The notes: a model not told the origin generated them from the letters alone. Positions 9,262 to 18,144 are shown, numbered from the stretch's first letter. The stretch is 64,000 nt of DNA from Fredinandcohnia onubensis (GCF_031181385.1 NZ_JAPSKV010000001.1:186001-250000); one strand, 5' to 3'. Numbers and translations: made by a program.

Positions 9262-10302
9262 ATGAAAAAGGGGTTTAAATTATTTTCAATTCTTGCAGTA
9301 GCAATCCTAATGATGTCATTCTTGGCAGCGTGTGGAGGAGGCGGCTCTGAGTCAGCTTCCAATGGTGGAGATTCTGAAGGCAAAAAAGATACAAAGGTTT
9401 TAAAGCTAGGCTTTAACCAACCAGAAAATCATCCACAATTTCAAGCGATGGAAGAATTCAGTGAAAAGTTTTTCGAAGAAACAGATGGCGCTTATAAAAT
9501 TGAAATCTATCCAAACGAATTACTAGGCGCTCAGCGTGAAGTTCTTGAGTTAGTTCAATCTGGTACAGTTGCAATGTCTATCACACCGGGAAGTTTATTA
9601 GAAAACTTAAACCAAGATTTCGTTGTATTTAACTTACCGTATGTATTTGATTCTGTTGATCACCAACAGGCTGTTCTAAATAACCCAGATGTAACAAGTG
9701 AGTTATTCTCCTCATTAGAAGGGAATGGTTTAACAGTTCTTGGCGGGTTCCATGGCGGAGTGCGTAACGTATACAACAGTGAGCACCCAGTTAACACGCC
9801 TGAAGATTTAGCGGGTATGAAGGTTCGTGTTATGGAGTCTGATACAAATATTCAAATGATGGAACTTATGGGTGGCGTTGGTACACCAATGGGCCAAGGT
9901 GAAGTATATACAGCTATTCAATCTGGTGTTATCGAAGCTGGGGAAAACAACGAGTTAATCTATAACAACTTAAAGCATGTTGAAATTGCACCATATTATT
10001 CTTACACAAAACACTTAATGGTTCCTGACTACCTAATGATCAATGCAAATGTATTAAAAGAGATGTCTGAAGAACATCAAACACTATTAAAAGAAGGTCT
10101 AACTTCAGCATTTGACCGTGAATTTGAATTATTTGCAGAGTTCGTAGCAGAAGCAAAAGCAGCTGCAGAAGAGCAAGGTGCAGAGTTTAACGATGTTGAC
10201 ATCACAATCTTCCAAGATGCAGTAGCACCATTATTAGAAGAAAAATTAACAAATGATTTCCAAAAAGATTTATATGAAAAGGTACGCGAATTGGCTCAAT
10301 AA
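9262..10302 (+). CDS. dctP: TRAP transporter solute-binding lipoprotein (DctP family)
   Basis: A 346-residue extracytoplasmic binding protein. Residues 1-23 are a lipoprotein signal (lipobox LAAC, then a Gly/Ser-rich tether), so it is anchored to the outer face of the membrane. The body has the DctP fold hallmarks: the N-terminal LGFNQPENHP strand and the KVRVMES segment that normally contains the arginine binding the substrate carboxylate. It feeds the DctQ/DctM permease encoded next. A strong hairpin follows the gene (10312-10343). The context of sugar-acid enzymes points to a uronate- or gulonate-type ligand; this is inference. Confidence 0.93.
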   Translation: MKKGFKLFSILAVAILMMSFLAACGGGGSESASNGGDSEGKKDTKVLKLGFNQPENHPQFQAMEEFSEKFFEETDGAYKIEIYPNELLGAQREVLELVQSGTVAMSITPGSLLENLNQDFVVFNLPYVFDSVDHQQAVLNNPDVTSELFSSLEGNGLTVLGGFHGGVRNVYNSEHPVNTPEDLAGMKVRVMESDTNIQMMELMGGVGTPMGQGEVYTAIQSGVIEAGENNELIYNNLKHVEIAPYYSYTKHLMVPDYLMINANVLKEMSEEHQTLLKEGLTSAFDREFELFAEFVAEAKAAAEEQGAEFNDVDITIFQDAVAPLLEEKLTNDFQKDLYEKVRELAQ

Positions 10303-10311
10303 AGTGAAACT

Positions 10312-10343
10312 ACATGTAGGGGGCGCTTTATCCCTCTACATGT
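10312..10343 (+). promoter_or_regulatory. Intercistronic hairpin after the binding-protein gene
   Basis: ACATGTAG at 10312-10319 pairs perfectly with CTACATGT at 10336-10343, with additional G-C pairs inside. No T run follows, so it looks like an mRNA stabiliser or processing/attenuation element. It would favour dctP over the downstream membrane genes. Confidence 0.7.
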
Positions 10344-10485
10344 TAGATGAGCCCACATGATGTGCGTTCTTAGTCTTTGTTCTTCTTAATGGGCAGTCGC
10401 TCCCCCTTACTCCTTGCCTTCATTTGAGGTCTTTGATTATGGGGGATAATGCCTATTTATGCGGGATAAATAATGGAGTGATTAT

Positions 10486-10977
10486 ATGAAACTCATCAAA
10501 AGTATTTTAGACAAAATATTAAGCGTAATCTGCATTATTTTGTTCGCGGCCATGGTAGTACTCGTTACTTGGCAAGTTATTACTCGGTTCATTTTTAACG
10601 ACCCGAGTGCTTTTTCAGAAGAGCTTGCGAAGTACTGCTTTGTGTGGCTCGGACTGTTTGGCGCAGCATTTTTGTTTGGAGAAAATGGTCATATGGCGAT
10701 GGACTTTATCAAGGATAAGTTTCCAAGACCACTTAGACTGGGTGTTGAAGTATTCATTCAGCTTGTCATCATCGCATTTGCTGCGATTGTTCTCGTCAAA
10801 GGTGGAGGCAATGCCGCTGAACTAGCATGGAATCAAGTTAACCCAAGTCTTAAGCTTCCGATGGGCTATTTATATTTGGGGATTCCAATAAGTGGTGCCT
10901 TTATCATTTTCTATGCTATTAATTGCATCTATTTAATTTTAGCGAAAAAGCAAACTTTAGAAGAGCAGCAGCAATAA
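10486..10977 (+). CDS. dctQ: TRAP transporter small membrane subunit (DctQ family)
   Basis: A 163-residue protein with four predicted membrane helices (about residues 13-35, 48-66, 85-107 and 127-148) and the DctQ signature around ITRFIFNDPSAFSEELAKY, which precedes helix 2. It is the small subunit that pairs with DctM. It follows dctP after a 183-base gap holding a hairpin, and precedes dctM by 26 bases. Confidence 0.9.
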   Translation: MKLIKSILDKILSVICIILFAAMVVLVTWQVITRFIFNDPSAFSEELAKYCFVWLGLFGAAFLFGENGHMAMDFIKDKFPRPLRLGVEVFIQLVIIAFAAIVLVKGGGNAAELAWNQVNPSLKLPMGYLYLGIPISGAFIIFYAINCIYLILAKKQTLEEQQQ

Positions 10978-11003
10978 CTTCTTTTGTAGGAAGGAGATCG
11001 AAT

Positions 11004-12308
11004 ATGGATCCGGTCGTTATTCAAGCGGCGCTGATAATGTTGATAGGTCTAGTTATCCTATTACTTATCGGTGCACCTATTAGTATCGCAGTTGGGATTC
11101 CTTCCGTATTGGCAATGTTTTTAATTGTTGATTTTGATAACGGAATGCTAACATCTGCACAACGTCTTTTTACAGGAATTAATTCCTTCCCACTACTTGC
11201 TATCCCCTTCTTCGTCCTTGCTGGGGTGATCATGAATAATGGAGGAATTGCAACAAGATTAGTAAACTGTGCCAAGGTTCTAAGTGGTCGTATGCCTGGA
11301 TCTCTTGCACAGACAAACGTATTAGCTAACGCTATGTTTGGTTCGATTAGTGGATCTGCTGTTGCGGCTGTTGCAGCGGTTGGTACATCTTTAACACCAG
11401 AAATGGAAAAGGATGGATATAAGCGTGAGTTTTCAGCGGCGGTAAACGTTGCATCTGCTCCATCTGGAATGCTTATTCCCCCAAGTAATACATTAATCGT
11501 ATTCTCCTTAGTCAGTGGAGGTACGTCCATTGCAGCCTTGTTCATGGGAGGATATATCCCTGGTATTTTATGGGCACTTTCTTGTATGGTTGTTGCATTT
11601 TTCATAGCAAAAAAACATGGATACCGAAGCTCTGAGCGAGTTTCTTTAAGTGTAGCACTTAAGACTATTCTTGATGCAATCCCAAGCTTGTTACTGATTG
11701 TTATTGTAATCGGAGGGATTATCGGAGGGATTTTTACAGCTACTGAAGGGGCAGCGATTGCGGTTGTGTATTCTCTGTTATTATCATTCATTTATCGAGC
11801 AATTAAAATCAAAGACCTACCAAGAATTATTTTAGAATCAACGAGAACAACAGCTATGGTTACTTTGTTGATCGGTGTGTCATCGATTATGTCATGGGTT
11901 ATGGCTTTTACTAACATTCCAGGTCTAATTGCCGATACTCTACTAGGTATAACTGATAGTCCAATTATGATTCTATTAATCATGAATATTGTGTTATTAA
12001 TTGTTGGGACGTTTATGGACCCAACTCCTGCAGTCCTTATTTTTACACCAATCTTTCTACCGATTGTAATGGACTTTGGAATGGATCCTGTACATTTCGG
12101 AATCATGATCGTTATGAACCTATGTATCGGAACCATTACACCGCCAGTCGGAAACGTTTTATTCGTTGGAGCGAAGGTCGCCAATCTGAAAATTGAAAAT
12201 GTGATTAAACCTTTACTACCTTTCTTTGGAGTATTGATCATAGCCTTATTGCTTGTCACATATATTCCACAACTTTCACTCTGGCTTCCAAGTTTGTTCG
12301 GCTTGTAA
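11004..12308 (+). CDS. dctM: TRAP transporter large membrane subunit (DctM family)
   Basis: A 434-residue permease with about twelve membrane helices. It couples sodium entry to uptake of the ligand delivered by DctP. The glycine-rich FGSISGSAVAAVAAVG motif and the conserved SAPSGMLIPPSN and GTFMDPTPAVLIFTP loops are typical of DctM. An upstream start in the same frame exists (10923), but it lies inside dctQ. The ATG at 11004 has AGGAAGGAG just before it and is the real start. Confidence 0.93.
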   Translation: MDPVVIQAALIMLIGLVILLLIGAPISIAVGIPSVLAMFLIVDFDNGMLTSAQRLFTGINSFPLLAIPFFVLAGVIMNNGGIATRLVNCAKVLSGRMPGSLAQTNVLANAMFGSISGSAVAAVAAVGTSLTPEMEKDGYKREFSAAVNVASAPSGMLIPPSNTLIVFSLVSGGTSIAALFMGGYIPGILWALSCMVVAFFIAKKHGYRSSERVSLSVALKTILDAIPSLLLIVIVIGGIIGGIFTATEGAAIAVVYSLLLSFIYRAIKIKDLPRIILESTRTTAMVTLLIGVSSIMSWVMAFTNIPGLIADTLLGITDSPIMILLIMNIVLLIVGTFMDPTPAVLIFTPIFLPIVMDFGMDPVHFGIMIVMNLCIGTITPPVGNVLFVGAKVANLKIENVIKPLLPFFGVLIIALLLVTYIPQLSLWLPSLFGL

Positions 12309-12382
12309 ATCTATGAAACTTTTATCTATATGATATAAACAAAGATTCATCTAAGTTAAGACTCAAAAAAGGAGTGCTAGAA

Positions 12383-13387
12383 TTGAAGGCAATCGTGTAT
12401 GAAGGACCTCAAACAGTAAGCGTCCAGGAAAGTGCAATGCCTGCATTAAAGGAAGGCTGGGCTTTAATTAAGGCCTCTCACGCAGGCATTTGCGGTACAG
12501 ATTTAATCATATATGGCGGCACGCACCCGCGTGCTGCTGCTCCTCTTATTCCAGGACATGAATTTTCCGGCACGATTGTAAGTGGTCATCCGACCCTACA
12601 GCCGGGAACCCCAGTAACAGTGAATCCATTACTAAGCTGTGGTGCATGTCCACCATGTCAATCAGGTCAAGCCCATGTATGTGAAACTTTACAATTAGTT
12701 GGTATCGACTGCGACGGAGGAATGGGCGAATATGTCCAAGCCCCGATCGATAAAATCATTTCGCTACCTGAAGGTGTTTCCCTAAAGCTTGGTGCCCTAA
12801 TGGAGCCAATTGCAGTAGGTGTCCATGCTGTAAGACAGGCTGGATTTGTACCAGGAGATGAAGCCCTCGTTTACGGAGCTGGAACAATAGGTCTATGTGT
12901 GGCTCTCTCATTAAAAAACTTAGGTGCGCGTAGAGTTGTGATCGTTGAAACAAATCCTGACCGTATTAAAAAGGCGGAGGAACTTGGTTTTACAGCGATT
13001 CATTCTCTCACTCAAGATGTGAAGGAAGTTGTATCAGCGGAAACAAACGGCAGTGGCTTTGATTTTGTTTTTGATTGTGCTGGTCACCCAGCAGTAGCAG
13101 CTCAAGTGACTGAAGTTGTAAAAGTAAGAGGCACAGTTGTAATTGTTGCTTCCTATAAAAATCCTGCGGCCCTTCAATTGCAGCAAGGGATGTTTAAAGA
13201 GCTTTCGATTCGATTTGTTCGCGTCTATACACATAAGGATTTTAAAATTGCCGCTGAATTAGTAGCAAAAGAACCAAACTTTGAAAAAATCATTACACAT
13301 GTCCTCCCACCTGAAGAAGCACAAAAGGGATTTGAGCTGTTAACAACTCCTTCTGATGCTGTCAAGGTCATGTATTCTTTCGGATGA
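12383..13387 (+). CDS. Zinc-dependent alcohol/polyol dehydrogenase (MDR family)
   Basis: A 334-residue medium-chain dehydrogenase, expected to oxidise a secondary alcohol of a sugar acid or polyol with NAD(P). Catalytic zinc ligands C37, H59 and E60 and the structural zinc cysteines C86, C89, C92 and C100 are all present, followed by a Rossmann GAGTIG motif. A TTG at 12383 is chosen as start because GGAG at 12371-12374 is well placed for it; the earlier GTG at 12374 overlaps that RBS. It is one of three related dehydrogenases in the window (also 16609 and 47549). Its exact substrate is not readable. Confidence 0.87.
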   Translation: MKAIVYEGPQTVSVQESAMPALKEGWALIKASHAGICGTDLIIYGGTHPRAAAPLIPGHEFSGTIVSGHPTLQPGTPVTVNPLLSCGACPPCQSGQAHVCETLQLVGIDCDGGMGEYVQAPIDKIISLPEGVSLKLGALMEPIAVGVHAVRQAGFVPGDEALVYGAGTIGLCVALSLKNLGARRVVIVETNPDRIKKAEELGFTAIHSLTQDVKEVVSAETNGSGFDFVFDCAGHPAVAAQVTEVVKVRGTVVIVASYKNPAALQLQQGMFKELSIRFVRVYTHKDFKIAAELVAKEPNFEKIITHVLPPEEAQKGFELLTTPSDAVKVMYSFG

Positions 13388-13397
13388 GGTGAGGAAA

Positions 13398-14153
13398 ATG
13401 AATAAATTATTTGATTTAACCGGAAAAGTAGCTGTTGTCACAGGTGGTACGCGTGGTCTTGGGAAAGATATTGCCATCGGGCTAGCAAGTGCAGGGGCAG
13501 ATGTTGTCGTTGTGGCACGTACTATAAAAGAAGACGCACTTGAAGAAATCCGTAGCCAAGGTGTGAAGGCAGTAGGAATCTCATACGATCTTGGTGATGT
13601 TGATGGGCTTGACGGTTTAGTTGAGCAAATTATCGGGGGAATTGGCAAAATTGATATTTTAGTCAATAATGCAGGAGTTCAACGAAGACATCCTTCCGTG
13701 GAATTTCCTAAAGAAGATTGGGATCTCGTTATGGATGTCAACGCAAATGCTGTCTTTTTCCTTTGTCAAAAGGTTGGCAAACATATGATTGAACAAGGTA
13801 AAGGTAAGATTATAAATCTAGCATCAATGCTTTCGTACTTTGGTGGCTTCACGGTACCAGCCTATGCAGCAAGTAAAGGCGCGGTCATGCAATTTTCAAA
13901 AGCATTGGCAAATGAGTGGGCAAAGCATCGTGTGAATGTCAACTGTATCGCACCAGGCTATATGGCAACTGAAATGAATTCAGCGTTAATTGCGGACGAA
14001 ACACGCAATAAGGAAATCTTAGCTCGAATTCCAGCAGGACGTTGGGGTACCGGTGAAGATTTACAAGGAGCCGCTATTTTCTTAGCCTCAGATGCTTCCG
14101 ACTATCTGCATGGATTTACAATAGCAGTCGACGGAGGCTACCTAGGCAGATAA
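13398..14153 (+). CDS. kduD: 2-dehydro-3-deoxy-D-gluconate 5-dehydrogenase (KduD-like SDR)
   Basis: A 251-residue short-chain dehydrogenase. The TGGTRGLG cofactor motif (about residue 16), NNAGVQRR, the serine in ASMLSY, YAASK, and the tail PAGRWG...SDYLHGFTIAVDGG follow KduD closely. KduD interconverts 2,5-diketo-3-deoxygluconate and 2-keto-3-deoxygluconate in uronate breakdown. The start at 13398 is set by GAGGTGAGG upstream, although the frame extends into the previous gene. It lies 10 bases after the alcohol dehydrogenase gene. No KDG kinase or aldolase gene is visible here, so later steps must be encoded elsewhere. Confidence 0.87.
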   Translation: MNKLFDLTGKVAVVTGGTRGLGKDIAIGLASAGADVVVVARTIKEDALEEIRSQGVKAVGISYDLGDVDGLDGLVEQIIGGIGKIDILVNNAGVQRRHPSVEFPKEDWDLVMDVNANAVFFLCQKVGKHMIEQGKGKIINLASMLSYFGGFTVPAYAASKGAVMQFSKALANEWAKHRVNVNCIAPGYMATEMNSALIADETRNKEILARIPAGRWGTGEDLQGAAIFLASDASDYLHGFTIAVDGGYLGR

Positions 14154-14182
14154 TGGGACAAGGGACCTGTCCCTCTGACCCA
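14154..14182. repeat. GGGACAGG-type palindromic repeat
   Basis: The unit TGGGACAAGGGACCTGTCCC plus CTCTGACCCA forms a palindrome in the 48-base gap between kduD and the next gene. It is a short copy of the dispersed family seen at about fifteen loci in this window. Confidence 0.75.
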
Positions 14183-14201
14183 ATAGGGAGGTTAAACTGA
14201 T

Positions 14202-15194
14202 ATGGGATTAGAAAAAGTTCGTTGGGGCATTATTGGTTGCGGAGATGTCACTGAAGTGAAAAGTGGGCCTGCGTTTCAAAAGATCGAGAACTCGGAACTA
14301 GTTGCCGTTATGCGTAGAACGGGTGCGCTTGCGAAGGATTATGCAGAACGCCATAAAGTACCCAAATGGTATGACGATGCGGTTGAACTAATAAATGACC
14401 CTGAGGTTGATGCTGTCTATATCGCTACACCACCTGCCTCACACAAGGAATATGCGATTATGGTTGCACAAGCAGGCAAACCTGTGTATGTAGAGAAACC
14501 AATGGCATTAAATAGTGCGGAATGCGAGGAAATGATCACAGTATGCAAGGAAACGGGAGTACCATTATATGTTTCCTTTTACCGTCGAGCGATGCCAAGA
14601 TTCTTAAAAATCAAGGAACTAATTGAATCGAATGCAATTGGTGAGGTTCGTTTTGTGAAGACGACTCAATATCAGAAGGTAGCTGAAGATGTTTTAGATA
14701 AGGACAATCTACCATGGCGTGTTCAACCGGAACTAGCGGGTGGAGGATTGTTTTTTGATTTAGCGAGCCATACCATTGATTTATTAGACTTTTTACTAGG
14801 TCCGATTGCAGATGTACAGGGCTTCGCGTCAAATCAAGCTGGACATTACCCAGCAGAAGATATTGTAACGGGCACTTATTTGTTTGAATCAGGCGTCCAT
14901 GGAACAGGTAGCTGGTGTTTTTCCGCCTTTAAAAATGTAGATATGAATGAAATCATTGGAAGTAAAGGAAAAATTTCTTTTTCTACCTTTAGCAATGATC
15001 CAATTACCCTAACCACTTCTGAAGGTAGCCAGGAATGGAGCTTCGAACAACCAAAGCATGTTCATCAGCCGTTAATTGAAACCATCGTTGCGGAACTAAC
15101 AGGTGTAGATGCAAATTGCTCATGCACGGGTGAAACAGCGTTAAGGACAAGTAAAGTCATGGAAGAATTGGTGAAGAATCATTACAAAGATTAA
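14202..15194 (+). CDS. Gfo/Idh/MocA family oxidoreductase
   Basis: A 330-residue NAD(P)-dependent sugar or inositol-type oxidoreductase. The N-terminal Rossmann motif GIIGCGDV (residues 9-16) and the EKP motif near residue 97 (conserved lysine) identify the family. The C-terminal part is the usual beta-sheet substrate domain. It is co-directional with kduD and yiaL-like genes, and a GGGAC palindrome sits in the gap before it. Probably acts on a cyclic or keto form of the operon's substrate. A second family member is at 18722-19693. Confidence 0.87.
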   Translation: MGLEKVRWGIIGCGDVTEVKSGPAFQKIENSELVAVMRRTGALAKDYAERHKVPKWYDDAVELINDPEVDAVYIATPPASHKEYAIMVAQAGKPVYVEKPMALNSAECEEMITVCKETGVPLYVSFYRRAMPRFLKIKELIESNAIGEVRFVKTTQYQKVAEDVLDKDNLPWRVQPELAGGGLFFDLASHTIDLLDFLLGPIADVQGFASNQAGHYPAEDIVTGTYLFESGVHGTGSWCFSAFKNVDMNEIIGSKGKISFSTFSNDPITLTTSEGSQEWSFEQPKHVHQPLIETIVAELTGVDANCSCTGETALRTSKVMEELVKNHYKD

Positions 15195-15221
15195 GGGCGA
15201 TTTCGTATTGGAGGAATCATT

Positions 15222-15677
15222 GTGATTATTGATAAATTAGCAAATGCTTATTTGTATGAAGATGTGCGACCACGTTTGAAAATGGCACTCGATTATTTAC
15301 GCGAAACGGACCTTACGGAACTTTCTGTTGGGGAATACGAAATTGATGGCGATAGGATTATTATCCAAATTCATGAATATGAAACAAAAGGAATCGAAGA
15401 AGCGCGTTTTGAATGTCATTCTCGCTATGCGGATGTGCAGTACATCATTCGTGGTGAAGAAAAAATGGGATATACAAATATTGAGAATACAAGAGTAGTA
15501 GAGGAGTTGAAGGAAAGAGATCTTTACTTCTTGGAGACTACAGCAGAGGACTGCGTTCTTGTGAAGGAAGGCATGTTCGCTCTTTTTACACCAGAGGATG
15601 CTCATATGCCAGGGATGTACACAAGCACACCGATGCCAGTAAAAAAGGCTGTTGTTAAAGTGCTTTGGAATGATTGA
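15222..15677 (+). CDS. YhcH/YjgK/YiaL family protein
   Basis: A 151-residue cupin-like beta-barrel protein of the family that includes E. coli YiaL and the EbgC beta subunit. These proteins are proposed to act on sugar acids or as anomerase/epimerase helpers, often beside TRAP transporters. Conserved segments are HEYETK near residue 47, ARFECHSRYADVQYIIRGEE, and the C-terminal PEDAHMPGM with likely metal-binding histidine. The start is GTG, with GGAGG 8 bases before it. Its presence with YiaK- and YiaMNO-type genes makes the cluster a rearranged yia-like operon. Confidence 0.87.
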   Translation: MIIDKLANAYLYEDVRPRLKMALDYLRETDLTELSVGEYEIDGDRIIIQIHEYETKGIEEARFECHSRYADVQYIIRGEEKMGYTNIENTRVVEELKERDLYFLETTAEDCVLVKEGMFALFTPEDAHMPGMYTSTPMPVKKAVVKVLWND

Positions 15678-15705
15678 TAGAACCTATTGGTAATAATAAA
15701 TGGGC

Positions 15706-15719
15706 TGAAAGCGCTTTAA
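15706..15719. promoter_or_regulatory. Candidate CcpA cre site upstream of gntR
   Basis: TGAAAGCGCTTTAA matches the cre consensus TGWAANCGNTNWCA at all but one defined position. It lies about 70 bases before the GntR gene, suggesting carbon catabolite control of the regulator. Confidence 0.5.
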
Positions 15720-15786
15720 ACTCCTCTTGCGAAAGGATATTCTTTTTATTATCCTAAGGATAGAAGATTGAAAGGTGGGGGGATAT

Positions 15787-16464
15787 TTGGAGCCTGTTAC
15801 GGATTTACCCGGTGCTTCATTGGGAGAAAAAATAGCATACGAGCTTCGCTTAGAAATTATTAACGGTACGATTAAAAATGGTGAGACGTTATCGGAAAAT
15901 CAAATAGCTTCTAAATTTGGAACAAGTCGATCGCCAGTAAGAGAGGCATTAAAAATCTTGCAACACGAAGGTTTAATTCGACTTGAAAGAATGGGCGCTG
16001 TTGTACAAGGTCTAACCCCTAAAGGGATGAGTGAGTTATATGATGTACGGATTCTCATTGAAAACTTTGCCATTAATAAACTTTTAGCAGATGATTGTGA
16101 AACAACGGTTCAAAAGCTTTCTGTCATCATTGATAAAATGGAAATGGCAGCAAAGCACGGAAACTATATGGAGTTTGCCTATTATGACTTACAATTCCAT
16201 GAGACCATTATAGTGGATACGGGTCATGAAAGAATTTTACATTTGTGGAATAGTATTTGCCAAATTATTTATGCGGCAATGCTTGTTGCAACAGAAAAAA
16301 GGTTTTCTTCGAATGCCCATGAAATTGAACCTTTATTGAAACAGCACCGATCTATCGTGCAATACCTAAGTTCTAAGGACAGCCAACAAATCAATAAAAT
16401 ATTAAATGAGCACTTCGAAGATATGATTGATAGTGTTGGAAAAAGTATTTCAAAAGGACAGTAA
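15787..16464 (+). CDS. GntR family transcriptional regulator, FCD (FadR) subfamily
   Basis: A 225-residue one-component regulator. The winged helix-turn-helix spans about residues 10-75 (ENQIASKFGTSRSPVREALK). The all-helical FCD ligand domain follows (about 85-215), with the Asp/His pattern that binds metal and organic acids. A TTG at 15787 is chosen because the purine-rich AAAGGTGGGG lies at a suitable distance; a GTG at 15775 is the alternative. It closes the sugar-acid operon and most likely represses it through the palindrome at 6996-7011 and the related site at 16552-16561. A terminator follows. Confidence 0.87.
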   Translation: MEPVTDLPGASLGEKIAYELRLEIINGTIKNGETLSENQIASKFGTSRSPVREALKILQHEGLIRLERMGAVVQGLTPKGMSELYDVRILIENFAINKLLADDCETTVQKLSVIIDKMEMAAKHGNYMEFAYYDLQFHETIIVDTGHERILHLWNSICQIIYAAMLVATEKRFSSNAHEIEPLLKQHRSIVQYLSSKDSQQINKILNEHFEDMIDSVGKSISKGQ

Positions 16465-16541
16465 GTATCTGAATACAGGAATGGCTGCGGAAAGATTCTC
16501 GATGACTTTCAGTGCGGTAAAACCTGTAAAGATACTTTTTT
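16463..16541 (+). terminator. Terminator after gntR
   Basis: AAGTATCT at 16463-16470 pairs with AGATACTT at 16530-16537. An inner ACAGG/CCTGT pair and a further hairpin lie within, and a T run follows. It separates the operon from the next dehydrogenase gene. Confidence 0.6.
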
Positions 16542-16551
16542 AAATCATAAG

Positions 16552-16561
16552 TTGTCGACAA
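16552..16561. promoter_or_regulatory. Candidate second GntR operator
   Basis: TTGTCGACAA is a perfect 10-bp palindrome with the same TTGT..ACAA half-sites as 6999-7008, followed at once by another half-site (gtatacaa). It lies 47 bases upstream of the dehydrogenase gene at 16609. Confidence 0.5.
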
Positions 16562-16608
16562 GTATACAAAGATGTAACGTAATGCTGACTTAATAAGGAG
16601 GATGAGTT

Positions 16609-17628
16609 ATGAAAGCAATTATGATAAATAAACCCTTTGAAGTGGAAATCAAGGAAGTACCAAAGCCAGAGATTACTGATAGTAAAGACGTTATAATTAA
16701 GGTCATAGCTGGTGGGATTTGCGGTTCGGATGTTGGGATCTACAATGGTTCAAACTCGCTTGCGACATATCCACGATTAATCGGCCATGAATTTGGTGGG
16801 ATTGTGGAATCTGTTGGCAACGGGGTAACGAAGGTTAAAGTGGGCGACTTAGTCGCTGTTGATAATGTCAATAGCTGCGGAACTTGTTATGCATGCCGTA
16901 CAGGCCATCACAACGTTTGTTCCACTGTTGAAGTAACAGGTGTACATCGCGACGGTGGCTTTGCTGAGTATGTAAAAACTACCGAAGAAAATGCCTATAA
17001 GGTAAACAAAGATACTACAAACCCACTTTATGTATCTCTAGTAGAACCATACTCAATTGGCGTTGAGGTGAATGAACGTGGCCGCATCACAAAAGGCGAC
17101 AAGGTGTTAGTTATGGGTTCAGGTCCAATCGGGGTTGCTGTAATGCAAGTGGCTAAATCACGCGGGGCAGAAGTGATCATGACGGATCTTGTGAACAACC
17201 GTTTGCAGCGTGCAACAGATATGGGGGCAGACCGAGTGGTAAATGTTCTTGAGGAGAGCCTAGCTGAAGCGATTAAGGAGTTTACGGATGGAGAGGGAAT
17301 ACCAGTGATTGTCGACTCCGTTTGTTCACCGAGAAGTTTAGAAGAGGCGTTGGAATTAGTTTCTCCTGTAGGTCGAATTGTCGCATTAGGAACTGGCAAC
17401 AAACCATCAGAAATTCCACAAGTCGCTTTTACAAAAAAAGGTGTCGATGTAGTAGGATCACGTCTAAACAATTATCGCTTCCCACATGTCATTGAATTAC
17501 TAGAATCAGGTGGCATTACTCCTGAGAAAATGCATACACATACCTTCGAATTTACTGATATCAAAGCAGCTTTGGAAGAAGTCATTAACAATAAGGATGA
17601 GGTTTGCAAGGTTGTATTGACTTTTTAA
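16609..17628 (+). CDS. Zinc-dependent dehydrogenase, L-gulonate/L-galactonate 5-dehydrogenase-like
   Basis: A 339-residue medium-chain dehydrogenase with catalytic zinc ligands C38, H60 and E61 and structural cysteines C90, C93, C96 and C104. The Rossmann motif is GSGPIG. Overall it resembles the RspB / L-galactonate oxidoreductase group, which oxidises L-gulonate or L-galactonate to a keto-uronate. Gene position fits this: it lies next to a KduD/YiaK-type operon and behind a candidate operator shared with it. It has its own promoter region and a strong RBS (AAGGAGGATGAG). Substrate specificity is an inference. Confidence 0.82.
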   Translation: MKAIMINKPFEVEIKEVPKPEITDSKDVIIKVIAGGICGSDVGIYNGSNSLATYPRLIGHEFGGIVESVGNGVTKVKVGDLVAVDNVNSCGTCYACRTGHHNVCSTVEVTGVHRDGGFAEYVKTTEENAYKVNKDTTNPLYVSLVEPYSIGVEVNERGRITKGDKVLVMGSGPIGVAVMQVAKSRGAEVIMTDLVNNRLQRATDMGADRVVNVLEESLAEAIKEFTDGEGIPVIVDSVCSPRSLEEALELVSPVGRIVALGTGNKPSEIPQVAFTKKGVDVVGSRLNNYRFPHVIELLESGGITPEKMHTHTFEFTDIKAALEEVINNKDEVCKVVLTF

Positions 17629-17763
17629 TGTAGTCGCGAGTAGTTTGAAAGAACTAGTTTATAGCGAGATACCCTGCCTTTAGCACTATTTATACAGAAA
17701 ATAAAGGAATTTGTCGATTTTTGTGTAATTTGTAGAATGAAGCTACTAAATGGAGGGTTTGGT

Positions 17764-18132
17764 ATGAGGAGTTTTGTCAAAGTTTTGGGAATCGTACTTG
17801 TGTTGTTAATGCTTGTACTACCTGGAAAGACTGCATTTGCCCATGGGGATGGGAATGATTGTGGATGTGGCGACTATTTGCAAGGAACAGAGCGTAACAA
17901 GGCAGTAGCGAGCATATTGAAGTCAAATGCGTTTAAAGTGGTCAAAGCAGAGAAAAAGAATGAGGGATACAAGTTTGCCGGGGCTAATAAGGTTATGGCA
18001 ATAAAAATGACTAACTCTGGGGAAGTTTACACAATGGTCGCTGTTCCGTTTGTTCACGAAAATGGCGAAGTGTTATTATCAGTTTTTACGGATGGAGTTC
18101 ATATGGGTGACGGACCTCCCCCAGTACAATAA
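17764..18132 (+). CDS. Small secreted protein of unknown function
   Basis: A 122-residue exported protein. Residues 1-26 are a signal peptide ending AFA, and the mature part starts HGDGNDCGCGDY, with two cysteines two residues apart. The body is a short alpha/beta segment (GTERNKAVASIL, then a Lys-rich stretch, then two hydrophobic strands). The ATG at 17764 has GGAGGG 6 bases upstream; an earlier ATG at 17737 has no RBS. It stands alone with its own promoter-like sequence and a good terminator. I do not recognise the family. Confidence 0.75.
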   Translation: MRSFVKVLGIVLVLLMLVLPGKTAFAHGDGNDCGCGDYLQGTERNKAVASILKSNAFKVVKAEKKNEGYKFAGANKVMAIKMTNSGEVYTMVAVPFVHENGEVLLSVFTDGVHMGDGPPPVQ

Positions 18133-18144
18133 GTAAAGTTTTGG

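Noticed and set aside
11021-11791. 256-residue minus-strand ORF opposite dctM
   Set aside because: Antisense shadow of a membrane protein gene; composition is unlike a real protein and no RBS is present.
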